Source: Epichloe hybrida (Eukaryota > Ascomycota > Sordariomycetes > Hypocreales > Clavicipitaceae). From it: 23,436 bases of DNA. A model generated the notes under the pieces. It saw only the letters and a list, made by a program, of their open reading frames with translations. It was not told where the DNA came from and did no database searches. The position numbers and the translations under genes were made by a program. Within the stretch, counting starts at the first letter, position 1, and each line of letters starts with the position of its first letter. Location: the NCBI GenBank assembly GCA_019022495.1, contig JAFEKR010000136.1, positions 1 to 23,436 on the forward strand. Reading direction: 5' to 3'. Below are positions 8,821 through 19,451 of this stretch, in pieces.

Positions 8821-11608
8821 CAGATGCCAGCCTAGCCCAACCCCGCCGGCTGCCTTCACTCGCATTACTGCACCACCAAAATATCCTGCCGTGGCGTATC
8901 TTGCGAACCTCAGCCCCAGCCCAGGCTAGATCATGAGCCTTTTTTTCGTTCTATCCTAGGGCCGATTATTGCTGCAGTGTTTCCTGTCTGATCTCGCCAA
9001 GCGTCGTTTTCAACAGTACCGACCCGTCGGTCCACGAACCAAAGCTTCGGATACTAGATGGCGTTGCACCACTCACTCCACTGCACTGCAACTACCCCGG
9101 CCGTTGGTCGTTCACACCTCGCTCAACATGATACACTTTTTTAATGCCATTCGTGGGGTGTTTGTTGTAATTTTTTTCCTTTTGGTTTGGCGGCTCTACT
9201 CCATAGGGGTGCACTCGCGATGGTTTCTCTTGGTACTGATTGTCGACGGCAAATTCATCCCACGTCATTCCAGAAACCGACAGGGCATGTCCCTCGCCGG
9301 ATCATTTTCGTGGCGCGAGTGCGATGCTGTATTATCAGAGGCACATTGGGACATACACTGACGCTCAGGCACAACAACTGAAATACCATGCTCAACTACG
9401 ACACGACAGATCCGATGGGTGGATGGTGCCAGCACCAATAAGCCTTGTCTGTAAGGCAATACCGACTATTAGAAATCATGGACGGAACTGCCAGAAGCCG
9501 ACCAGCAGCCACGGCAAGAGGCGATGGGACACTAGACGTTATAAAGCCCACGGTTCATTGTCTATTGTTCAGCCGCAAGTCGCCTTAATCGTTCAATCGT
9601 CAGACTGCTGAGTAACGGGAGTCAGGCGCCACATCCCTTGAGTGGCACATCTGCCACGTTCGCGGGATAATAAGTTGTGACAAAGCATCAAGCGCATGAA
9701 GGCGCGCGGGCAGCAACTTATTCAGCGATGGCTACCAAATGCGTACTATATGCTATAACAACTCCAGGTACCACCAAGTGGTACAGGAGCCATTTCCCCC
9801 CCCCCCTTCTTTCACCTTTTTCCACATCTTCCCTTCCGGTGCCATCAGCGTGAGACTAACAACGAGACCCTTCTTCGTTAAAAAAGAAAGAAAGAAGAAG
9901 GCAAGCATTTACTACAGCCACTACGAGATGGGAGCGGGGGACGACGGGGCGGCGCTAAGCTATCCGTACTAGTTTGGGGGTGGTGTTTCTTCCTTCCTTT
10001 CTTTTTTTTCATTATCCCAACTCCTGCTCCCCTACATCTGCTGGATTGCACTAAAGCCAACGGTCTTGCCGCAATGGTACTGCCATGGCGTGCCTTGCGT
10101 CAAGTTGAGAATGTTGAGATGTGTGGAGGAGGGCCGTGCTTGACAGACGCCTGCGATATATTTTCTTTGTTGCTAGCTGCATCTCCCAGCACACCAATTC
10201 CGTGCTCTGGCAGATCAGGGTAGTGGCGCCTGTGTATTCGGAGTAATGGTAGTAGTTTGAAACACACACTTGTCCACCAACATGCATATCTGTCACTTGT
10301 GAACCCCGGTAAACTCCAGACAGATCAAGGGTAGCCGACAGAAGACGATCTGGAAAGGCTAACGCGAGACTAGAAATGCTTAATGCATGGCGCACTAGGT
10401 GGACTGTGCCCGATGTGTGCATCTAGCCAGACAGCCAGGAGTCCAGGATCTCAAGCTCTTAGCTACTCGGCGACCACGACATCCATCAACATGGTGATAT
10501 CATGCAACCCAGCGATGCCACCGTCCGTGCCCTGGAGGGGAATTGAGAAGAAGAAGAAAACTGTACAAAAAAAAAAAAAAAATCGAATCCTCATACCCGT
10601 TGTGCGTGGACGTGAGGTTTCTGTAGCGGATGCAGGCACCAGAACAGCTTGCAGCAAAGAGATTCTATTCGGGAGCGGTGCCTGGGCGAGAAAAGAAAAA
10701 AAAACATGGACAAGAACGATGCACGCTGACTTGATCATCTTTGCGGTGGAAGTTGACCCAGAAGACAGCTGAATTTTGGCTGTACTAGCATGTCACACAG
10801 CCGCAGGTCGCTTCCCGGAACTCTATCAGATATGCGGCGACAAGACGTTCTTGCTCTCTCGAGTGAAAACATGTCTCCGTGGATGATTTCGACCACGGCT
10901 GAACAAAAGTCTGGTGATGGACGAAGACGCTGGTTAGCACCCTAAAAAAAATCCCCCCCTTGACCTGCGATGAGTCGAAAACCTCCATCAAAGCAGAAGT
11001 CTCAGACCCTTTGAGCCTCGTCTAGGCCGTGTTCCTTTTCTTATCCGTTCTCGTAGGTAGCATTTGGAGGGCGGATCAGAACACTCAAGCGCCGGATCGT
11101 GTGCAGCTAAAAGATAAAGCCGTATCAGTAAACCACTTGTCGTGACGCCCGACCTAAAGCCCCCCCCCCTCCTGCACATGCGCGAGGAAAAGAAACAAAA
11201 AAAAAAGGGGGAAATCCACCGTAGACTGCAGCAGAATCATGGCATCATCGAAAGCCTCTACTTGAGATGGCCGGCGATTCAATGCGCTGGGAAAGAGGGG
11301 AAAATTACCTTGTCCATGCACGATTTCCCAACATTGCATCGTGATGAGTTGAGCGAGTGTGAGCATAAGAGCTAGGCAAGAGGGGAATCTAGGAGATGAT
11401 GACTTTTGGACTTGCACTGCCTGCCGCGCTACGCAAGACCATTTCCGAATCTGACGACCCTCCCCCCCCGAGTTCTAGACACCCCGGATGTTGCATGTAA
11501 GAAACCAACCTCCTAATCCACCAGTTTCACGTCGCAAAGGCAGGCACCGAAACCTTCTTCGGCCGAAAAAAAAAAAAAAAAACCGGCAGGAAGAACGCTG
11601 CGGATCAG

Positions 11609-12166
11609 ACTCCGTACCGCACGCCGTTTACCGTCACGTCACAGAAGCACGTCCCAAAGACTGCACACGACCGAGGACACAAGTGACACAAAGGGAGACT
11701 CCGTACCCATGGATCGTCGGAGACAAGGACAGGAAACAGGAGTTGAAGCCATTGTCTTTCCCAGACAAGCCCACCAACTTGCCGTCATAACCCATGACAA
11801 GCCCGGGTATAACACGGGGAGGTAGGCACGGCGAGGAGAAACCAGACGGGTTTGGAAAAAAAAGTGTTGAACCCAGTCATTTGCCCAGCGGTTGTTTCGA
11901 AGACGCCTTGGCAACCATGTTTCAGAAGGAAAGGAAATCAGCCGACGCCCCATACTCCGTACACAAGGGCACGTACATATTAACACCTCTGTGTGCGGTT
12001 GGTATTTACGGGCCGGGAACGGATGGAAACGCGACGAACGCTGCCTTGCGCAGCCGGGCGGGCGTGTTATTCGGGCCGCTGGCGCAAGTCCGTGGACAAA
12101 AGACGCGCATCCGTCAAATTTCTTTATATGTAAAATGTTGCACATCCGCCGCTGCCTACGGAGTAC
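11609..12166. repeat. Cluster of four ACTCCGTA motifs
   Basis: ACTCCGTA occurs on the plus strand at 11609, 11698 and 11954, and on the minus strand at 12157-12164, within the palindrome-like TACGGAGTAC. A fifth copy is at 14708. About 0.7 copies of a given 8-mer would be expected in the window on both strands. The motif may be a protein-binding site or a remnant of a dispersed short repeat. Its function is not known to me. Confidence 0.5.
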
Positions 12167-13195
12167 GTTCCGGCCTCGGCTTACGGATTAAAAAACGACA
12201 CGCCCTCTAAACCCTTGTTTTCAAATGGCTGGTATACCAGTCCCTACCCTACGTCCACGTCCCTGCTTTAACTGCGATTTTATTCACCAGATTGACCTTG
12301 AATATAGGTATTAAGAATTGCAAACAACACGGGCCCCACTGAAATCCTGAGGGTGGGTCGCCCTGCGGATGCGCGTCTAGTTGTCCGCAGTTTGTGCCGT
12401 GCGCACGGCCCCCCCCCGCCGCCCAGGGGGTGGGGACCTCGAGCCCATGTACAACAGCTCATGAGTGGCTGGCTAATCCCGTCTGGCCTTGTCGAAAAAC
12501 GGCCAACTAGCTAGTTGCCCCCGTTCTCCATACGGAGACTTACTTGCGAAACACGAGACCCTTGGGGAACCGGGAATTTTCCCCCTCCCCCCCAACAAAT
12601 GAGTAAGCAGCATCTTTATCCTCTTCCCCCATCGGGAGATTGATTCATCGGGAACGTCTGCGCCCACAAAAAAAAATCATTTTTTTCTGTTGCAATCATT
12701 GTCAGCGTGTGCGGGGCCAGCCAGACGGGATGGCGCAAGCGATTTCCCCAACTCTCCAGAACCTAGGTGACCTTCTATAAAATACATAGTATGACACGTA
12801 ATTCGCGCGGGAAATCACCATGAAGCCTTCCTTTTTTACACTCCCCCGAAAAAAAAAAGGGGTCCTGTCCTCGCACGACATTTCTACAAAGTATGCCGTG
12901 CCCAAACGGGTTATATGTACGGAGCGTCAAGGGGAATTTTTTTTTTTTTTTTTGCTGGTCTTGTGATGCTTTCTCGTGCGACCTCCCCACTGACCCCGGT
13001 TCCCCCCCGCAAGGATTATCGTTGCAGTTGTCGTGCATTGCAGCCCGGATAAGTGGGAAAGCTGGCTGGTCTGGTTCTGATAGGGCAGCGCGGCGAAGAG
13101 TCAGGGGCCATGCATTACTGTACATAACCGTTGGGTAGGGCGCGGCGACCTGCTTGGATTCTTTTTTTTTTTTTGATTTTTGATTTTTTTGGGTG

Positions 13196-13217
13196 CCGCA
13201 CTGCGGCCGCACTGCGG
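13196..13217 (+). repeat. 11-bp tandem duplication next to a T-rich tract
   Basis: CCGCACTGCGG occurs twice in tandem, followed by a partial third copy. Each unit is itself nearly self-complementary at its ends (CCGCA...TGCGG), so it can form a small hairpin. It follows directly on the T13 run and TTTTTGATTTTTTT tract. Confidence 0.75.
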
Positions 13218-14287
13218 GCCCGCACTGAAACTTCGGCTCTCCGTGGATTTAGAGATGAGATGAGATGAGATCTCAGATGGCGTGCGAGTCCAAAGCTGAT
13301 GATGGCAAGAATCGGCGTCTTGACAAGGCAAAGCCCATTTAGATGAGATGATTGCTGGTTCAAAGGAAACGGATTGTGTCCCGGGTCGCGGCACGTCACC
13401 GTTTCTGCTAATGTGCTCGTACTCGGTACGCAAACCCCCCCCCCCCCCCTTCCCAAAGAAAAACCGTAGCATTGCATCGTTCTCGTGGTATAGCAGCTAG
13501 TCCGAGCGAAGACCTGGGGAAGGATTTGAGTATACATACGGACTACATGCGGCGGGAGTTGCGAGTACGAACTGAGCACGGAGTCCGGATAAGGTATATT
13601 GCTGATATTATTACTTCTCTCGCCGACCCGGTCGCGCCCCTGGTGTAGCAGTCTGGAGATATTACCGCCTTGTTGGAGTGAGTGCACACGTTTCAACACA
13701 ACAACGACATACACACATATTAACACGGGGCGGGCAATTGACGGATCAGTAAGTCCATTCGAGCGGTTTTGTCCTTGATTTTCTCCACTGGTAATTGGCC
13801 GCGTTTCTCTCGCCAATCAAAAAGAGTTCACGCCCACGCCCCCCCCCTCCGATATGCTTCGCTTGATCCATCCCGGGTCACTTAATCGTCATTTTGATTT
13901 CTGTCGCTTGATTTATGCGCCAGCGGCAAATACGCACCATCTACCTGGATGCTTTCGGCCTAAAACTGACTAATCAATTACCAATGACTTGGATACACCA
14001 ACCTGTCCATCGGCCGGACGGGCAAATGCAACGTCGGCTCGCTAGCGTATCTTTGCAGGAAATCGAACTGGATGTCGCTCGAATCTCTTCATTCTCCCCG
14101 CCCTGTTCACGTTCAGCTTCACTGAGCGCGGTGAGAGGGTAGTGCCTGATGAACTTCGCGACGAGTAAATACCCGAGTGACATAACCCTGTCAGGCTCAG
14201 GCCCGAATTTGGTGCGGATCCTTACATACGGGGGGGGGGAACATGCGGGCGAACATCATGTCCTGCGCGCTGCACCGCGCTGCACTG

Positions 14288-14320
14288 CACCGCACCGCAC
14301 CGCACCGCACCGCACCGCAC
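14288..14320 (+). repeat. (CACCG)n pentanucleotide microsatellite
   Basis: Six perfect CACCG units plus a partial unit follow degenerate GCACTGCACCGCG-type copies from about 14271, so the array has an older diverged left edge. It is noncoding as far as I can see. Confidence 0.85.
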
Positions 14321-14559
14321 CTTGCCGTATTACCGCATAAGACATGATATGCTTGTTGACGTGAGGCTGCATATCAAGAGGCGCAGAAGGGTGTCGTGGA
14401 CCAGGTAGCCGGGTTTACCACTGCGCCCACTCTAATACCAGGGGGGCGGCTGCAGCTCAACTTTTCGCCCAGTCACCGTGTCCGCAGCCTCCTTTTCTAT
14501 GTAGTCGCCCAGAAATCCGGGACAGATTCTCCGTGAACTGATTGGATTTCCGTCAAATG

Positions 14560-15880
14560 TCGGACCCCCGGGTTCTGGGGGCCTTTCTGGTCACAGCGTC
14601 CTGCCTGTGGCTTGCGGGCCATCGTCCATCAGCCGTCCGCCGCCCCGGCGCTGGCTTGGGTTGGTTGCTGGATTGACCATCCATCATCGTCATCATCATG
14701 TGGTGCTACTCCGTACTTTCCGCTCAGTGCTTGTTCTGCTCGGTCGAGAGCATGTTAGAAGTCCTTGCCGAAACGTGCCTCAACCACCAGACGGTTTTGG
14801 TCTCGTCGACATTTGAAAAACCCATCCATACTCACATCACCACTCTTATCGTCCTTGGCTCATTTGGCTTCACTTGTCAACCCTTGTCAACCCGAGCAAG
14901 ACGCATTTGCTCAAACGGCCAGCCATACCTGCCGGCTTTCCGCCCGCCCTTCGTGTGGCTGCACGCTGTACTTGCCGCTCGTCCCCTCCCTCAATCTCTC
15001 AATCTCTCAATTTTCGACCACTGGGCTGAGGGCCCCCGTCGCTGTCGCAGGGCTTTTGGGTCGATTCCTGCTCATCCACATCCTCCGCTCCAATCGGTCA
15101 TCTTTCGTGGAGTCGAGCGCCGCAGTTTTTGTCACATTTCGCCTGCGTGAAAAACCCCTTGGTTTGAACCACGACCAGAATGACACTCGACCACATGTCG
15201 TCACAGTGCAGGCACCGATCGCCGTGTGTTGTTCGGATCGTAGTTCCTCGTCCTACCACTCTCAGCCATTGTAGTCGCAGCAAAGGCCTTCATCACCTCA
15301 CCACCTCCTCTCTGCATCCCTACTCATCATCCATCTAAAAAAAACTAAAAAAAACTGATTGTAATCCGTGGCTGGTCCCATGTTGATTTGTCGTTTCTCT
15401 CGCCGTCTAGTCTGTTCTTTTCTCCAACAAGCGCTAAGTAATAGCGCGATTGGGGCTGTCCTTGTGAACAGCCGAACCGAACCGCATCGTCGGCGATTGC
15501 GCGCTTCCAGTCGCACACTGTCAATCTTGATTGCCGTGTCCCGTAGGCGACCGGGGTACGGTCCTGGCCGGCTCCAGATCTATTCCACCCATCGTCCCTT
15601 GACCTCGTTTGTACGATATCAGAACGGCAGGCAGCAGGTCTGCAGCGATTAACGCCCCCCCCCCCCCGGCCCCCCCTCCTTGGACAGGGCCAACCCTGTT
15701 GGTTGTCCGGAACCTCAACTCCAGTTCCCGGGGCTGCTCCCTCTTCCTCACTGGCTGCTCACAGCCCACACAACCTCGATTTCGCCTTGACTTAACATAT
15801 GTATTATTCATACACGGATAAAACCCATTCCGTAACAATTCTGAAGCAGTTATCACCCAACGGGAGCAGGGAATCACTAG
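14560..15880 (+). promoter_or_regulatory. Pyrimidine-rich strip resembling a fungal promoter/leader, no gene identified
   Basis: The plus strand from roughly 14.6 to 15.8 kb is unusually rich in C and T, with CCATC, CTCAATCTCT and CACCTCCTCTCTGC stretches. This composition is typical of transcription-start regions and 5' leaders in filamentous ascomycetes. An ACTCCGTA motif is at 14708 and C13 at 15655-15667. Open frames of 150-170 codons overlap here in two frames, but none is convincing. It might start an unannotated transcript or a distal leader. This is inference from composition only. Confidence 0.25.
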
Positions 15881-15959
15881 CTTTGCAGAAAAGTTCTGAG
15901 CTTGATTTTCAAAACAGCTTCGCCTCGTTCAACCATCAGCCAACCTCGAATCCTTGGTG

Positions 15960-15980
15960 TGCCTGCTTGGAAAGCAGGCA
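15960..15980. repeat. Perfect 9-bp inverted repeat with 3-nt loop
   Basis: TGCCTGCTT, then GGA, then AAGCAGGCA forms a perfect 9-bp stem. No T-run or A-run follows and no gene ends beside it, so I do not call it a terminator. It could be a chance hairpin. Confidence 0.5.
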
Positions 15981-16181
15981 TCGAGATACACTTCAGCTCA
16001 CACGCGCGAGTCTCCAACATCTTTCCATGCTCGAGTATCTCGTCTAGGCCTCTGAGATAGTCAATATTAAAAGTTGCAGCAGAAACTTGACCTGAATGGA
16101 AATCAAAGGCGGCCATCGAAAGATAGTGTTTACATAACGACACACACGCACCACTGATGTATCATTGATGAAAGAGGGTGC

Positions 16182-16557
16182 CTAGCAGTGGGACGACGAA
16201 TTCTGATAATCGAATTCGTTCCAATACTGAGAGGCTCCTGTGTGATGATGGCCGAATTGCGAATTGGTGGATAGGTGGATTGAGTTGACTTCGCCGTGAC
16301 CCCCCTCCAATATCAAGGCTGCTTCTACATGTAAGGTTATTCCCATGTACGTGATATATCATAATTCGACTGCCGGGGTAGGATGGTGTGTGATTTGGGA
16401 GCAGCTCACCTTTCCGCCACTCACGCCCGACTTTGCTTCCCCACTCTTCCACATAACTGGAAAACCCAGGCCTTAACGGATTTTTTGTTGTCTCCTGCGG
16501 CCCGAGAAAAGATGATTTCGTTCCCGCCCCGGCGCCTGACCGTGTTGTCGTAGTCAT
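16182..16557 (-). CDS. Tentative small two-exon gene, hypothetical protein of 96 residues
   Basis: I do not recognise this protein. A minus-strand ATG at 16557 has A at -3 and opens M-T-T-T-T-R-S-G-A-G-A-G, followed by R-P-G-F-S-S-Y-V-E-E-W-G-S-K-V-G-R-E-W-R-K. GTGAGC, a good donor, starts at 16409. An acceptor, ACATGTAG, ends at 16325, giving an 85-bp intron typical of this genome. Exons 16557-16410 (148 nt) and 16324-16182 (143 nt) join in frame to 97 codons including TAG. The second exon reads E-A-A-L-I-L-E-G-G-H-G-E-V-N-S, then N-E-F-D-Y-Q-N at its end. No signal peptide or membrane helix is visible. The branch site is poor (AATAACC). Without splicing the frame also stays open to 16162, so the model rests on splice signals and composition alone. 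Confidence 0.25.
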
Positions 16558-17973
16558 CCTTTCCAACTCGCAAATGGTAGGTAGTAGCTAGCTAGCATGC
16601 CTTCACAGCAACAGCTTACCCATGAGACATTCAGCCATTGCAAAGGTCGGTCCTGGCTTCCTGATACCACTGGCGCATCCCGTGACGAAGACGAGACGCG
16701 CCATCCTCGCGGCGATTTGGCCGATCAACCTAAGGAAGGGGTAAAACGAACAGGGTTACCTCCCTGCTATGCGTTGCTGAACGAACAGTGTACAGCCTCT
16801 GTTCTGTGCATAGATTGAATGCAAGAGGCTGGTCAAGACGGCTCAAAGCCTGTTCTTGCATACGCCGGGTGGATTGTCCAACAAGGTCTCCTAGTGCGTT
16901 GCCGTTCAACGGCTCCACTCAATTCATGCTCGTGGATCTTCATTAGGCGAGAATGATCAACTGCTGCGTTGCGATGGCAGCTCGATTCGTCTGGCAATGG
17001 TGGGTGGTAGCTGCACAATTCGAGCTTATTAGTCGTACCCCGAAACTAATCTTGGCCAAAGACGTTGATCCTGTTCAGGTCGCCCAGCATACTAAAGTTG
17101 GCTGAAATTCCGTATAGCAATCCTCGTGGTATCTTGTTGATTCAGGCTTCCGCAATCAGAGCGTCAGGACCCCTATGTCCAAGAGATGGACGGCAGACTG
17201 CTGATGACGAGAAACGCAACTTGCCGCATGTTTTTTTTTTCGCCCTCAAAGCCCGCCTTTGATCTGAATCAAGGTAGTGGCAAATATAGGTGATGGGATT
17301 GATTTACTCTTTACGTCGTCCGCGAGGATTTTCCTGGACGAGGAAACTCTTGACCCGACGCGCTTAATTCGAGGCACATAACCCGCCTGGTGAAGCCGTG
17401 CTCGGCGTTTGCAGACGCAAGCACATAAACTCCACCTGTTGATATGTTATGATCTAGAAAGCCGCCCGAGAGTAGACTCTCGCTGCTCCAGTCTCTTTGG
17501 AAGATTTTGTTTATAGGCGACATACCAAGCGAGGAGAATCCCGCCATCAAGAATTGTCGTGCAAGTATGCGCACCTCTACTGGCCTAGGTGTCTGGGTGA
17601 TGGTGCACTGCATGTGGCTGAGACCCCACGGACTGGATGTGTAGGACAGTTGGCCTACCGGCTTGCTGGATCTCTGATTGATTGATCCGAGATGCATGAT
17701 CCTGGCTACCTCAATCTGAGGTTGCAGGCCCAAGAAGACGAGGGCTCCCTGACGCCACCATCTTGAGTCTTTTCTCAGCTCTTCACTGGGAAGCAACACA
17801 AAGACATGAACCCGAAGAACCCGAGTTCGGCCATTTTTCAAAAGCGATACTTACCCACCAAGTCTGCGTCGCTCTTTTCACAGCCCGTTTTGCAGATGTA
17901 AATTTTCCAGGAGGTTCATTCACTTCTTTTCAATGCTTTAATTTTGTGGCTCGGGGGCATCTCTCTCGCTACT

Positions 17974-18008
17974 TGCCGACTGCCGACTGCCGACTGCCGA
18001 CTGCCGAC
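17974..18008 (+). repeat. 7-bp tandem repeat (TGCCGAC)5
   Basis: Five perfect copies of TGCCGAC occupy 35 bp. The unit length is not a multiple of three and the repeat is in apparently noncoding DNA. Confidence 0.9.
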
Positions 18009-18048
18009 AACAATAGCATTGGAGTAAATGGACCAAAATGGTGGACTG

Positions 18049-18070
18049 TACTCCGCGGGGCCTCGGAGTA
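18049..18070. repeat. Inverted pair TACTCCG / CGGAGTA
   Basis: TACTCCG at 18049-18055 and CGGAGTA at 18064-18070 are perfect inverted arms around an 8-nt G/C-rich spacer. The arms are the same core as the motif that clusters near 11.6-12.2 kb. A dimeric DNA-binding protein or a hairpin are both possible. Confidence 0.5.
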
Positions 18071-18839
18071 ACATGAACTTTCGTGATGTTCATATGTCCA
18101 TGATTCATCCGATGCAAGATTGGGAGCAGACTCCAGATGAACGTCCAGCCGGCAGAGCCAGTGGCCGGGCGGTGGCTTGCCAGCTGCACCGTCTGTATGG
18201 ACTGGCGCAGCAAGGTCCACCTACCACGCCGCCAGTCATGCCATCATCTCACCGGAGAATGAGTGAGAGAAGAGGCCTAAACTGAATCAGGAAATACGCC
18301 TCGGCGCTTGATTGACGCCCTGGCGAGCACTCACTCCAGCTATCTGGGTCAAATGGGTTTTTTCCTTCCATGTGGGACGACTGATTGAAGCTCACTCTCA
18401 GAGAATGTGGCGTCGATAACCCCAGATTTGGCCCGAGGATTTCGGCTGAAATTCAGAAATCGGAACAATGGTGCGCATTCATACATTGCCGTCCTCGCAA
18501 CCGAGTTCGTCGTCGTAACGTTCCCCTCCTCTTGTGGGTGAGGACGCCAGGCAATGATGGAGGGAACGATGCAGGCCTAGTATATTACTTTAAGTGTATG
18601 CAGGCCGTGATTGAGGCACGATGCTCGATGCCCGATTGCTGTTCGGCATTTCCAATTCGATTTGGGTCGTAGGGCAATGCTGGTTGTGGTCTATGACGCT
18701 CGAGGCCCCCCACATACAACTAATACCGCCCAGCCGCCATGACAACGGTAGAAGTCGATTGATCAGCACGATCCAAAATGTCCACCAGACGATCAACCAG
18801 GAACTGTACCGGTGATCTGGATTAGCATTAGGCCGGTGC

Positions 18840-18879
18840 CTCTTGTGCCATCCAAAGCCCTCTTGTGCCATCCAAAGCC
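18840..18879 (+). repeat. 20-bp perfect tandem duplication
   Basis: CTCTTGTGCCATCCAAAGCC occurs twice back to back with no mismatch, which implies a recent duplication event. It is in noncoding sequence. Confidence 0.9.
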
Positions 18880-19190
18880 ACCACCAGACTGCCAGACCAG
18901 ACCAGAGAACCAGAGACACTCACCAGTACGCAACGGTGGTACGGTCGCGAGGCTTAGTGCTAATTGATAATAAATCCAGGCAGGGCCGCGACGACTGCTC
19001 CTCCAGGCTAGCCTATAGAATTGGCAGGCAAGTCCTTAGTAGCACTCTGTGAGGTCAGATGCAAAGAAGTGTGGCGGCTGGCGGCGTGAAGGGAAATGAT
19101 CAATGGCAACGGCTTAGCCTTGGCGTCACTTCGGCTCGAGGCCACGACGCTTGAGAAGTAAGGGAACGAACAGCTGCGTGGTGGATGTGA

Positions 19191-19451
19191 GTGTGTGAGG
19201 TGTGTGAGGTGTGTGAGGTGTGTGAGGTGTGTGAGGTGTGTGAGGTGTGTGAGGTGTGTGAGGTGTGTGAGGTGTGTGAGGTGTGTGAGGTGTGTGAGGT
19301 GTGTGAGGTGTGTGAGGTGTGTGAGGTGTGTGAGGTGTGTGAGGTGTGTGAGGTGTGTGGGGTGTGTGAGGTGTGTGAGGTGTGTGAGGTGTGTGAGGTG
19401 TGTGAGGTGTGTGAGGTGTGTGAGGTGTGTGAGGTGTGTGAGGTGTGTGAG
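19191..19451 (+). repeat. 9-bp minisatellite, 29 tandem copies of GTGTGTGAG
   Basis: Twenty-nine 9-bp units fill 261 bp. All are identical except unit 19, where A is replaced by G at position 19360. The plus strand has no C in the array, so strand asymmetry is extreme. The diverged right edge continues as GTGGCCGAGTGGAGTGTGTGAGTG. Because 9 is a multiple of 3 and no frame contains a stop, several frames on both strands stay open (Cys-Glu-Val, Arg-Cys-Val, His-Thr-Ser and His-Thr-Pro repeats). I regard these as by-products. Near-perfect identity indicates recent expansion or homogenisation. Confidence 0.97.

Larger units (their letters stand above)
4806..9700. other. Gene-poor region, left part
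   Basis: I find no conserved coding sequence, RNA gene or intact mobile element here. All open frames are short, begin and end arbitrarily, and overlap one another on both strands. Visible structure is limited to (TGG)8 at 7021-7044, an imperfect pair of about 27 bp at 6861 and 7253, CTGGCTGT-type repeats near 8095-8115, and an 11-bp tandem repeat at 8788-8820. Base composition is near 50% G+C and the sequence is not strongly AT-rich, so heavy repeat-induced point mutation is not apparent by eye. Confidence 0.5.
9701..14559. other. Gene-poor region rich in homopolymer runs
   Basis: No gene is supported. The stretch is marked by long mononucleotide runs: C11 at 9796-9806, A16 at 10567-10582, C10 at 11160-11169, A17 at 11566-11582, C9 at 12409-12417, T17 at 12937-12953, T13 at 13162-13174, C15 at 13435-13449 and G10 at 14230-14239. 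Four copies of the 8-mer ACTCCGTA (three plus, one minus) lie within 11609-12166. A 14-bp perfect palindrome is at 12504-12517. The longest open frame (233 codons, minus, about 13115-13816) runs through homopolymer tracts and resembles nothing known. Confidence 0.5.
16558..19190. other. Gene-poor region between the tentative small gene and the minisatellite
   Basis: No gene is supported. A plus-strand open frame at 18028-18285 begins M-D-Q-N-G-G-L-Y-S-A-G-P-R-S and looks mildly protein-like, but matches no family I know. Visible structure: a 7-bp tandem array at 17974-18008, an inverted TACTCCG/CGGAGTA pair at 18049-18070 and a 20-bp tandem duplication at 18840-18879. Confidence 0.45.

Noticed and set aside
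13115..13816. A 233-codon minus-strand open frame
   Set aside because: It runs through homopolymer tracts (poly-Gly and poly-Lys stretches from C and T runs) and resembles no family.
17974..18008. Possible CRISPR-like or palindromic repeat array
   Set aside because: The units are contiguous 7-mers without spacers, in a fungal genome. It is a simple tandem repeat.
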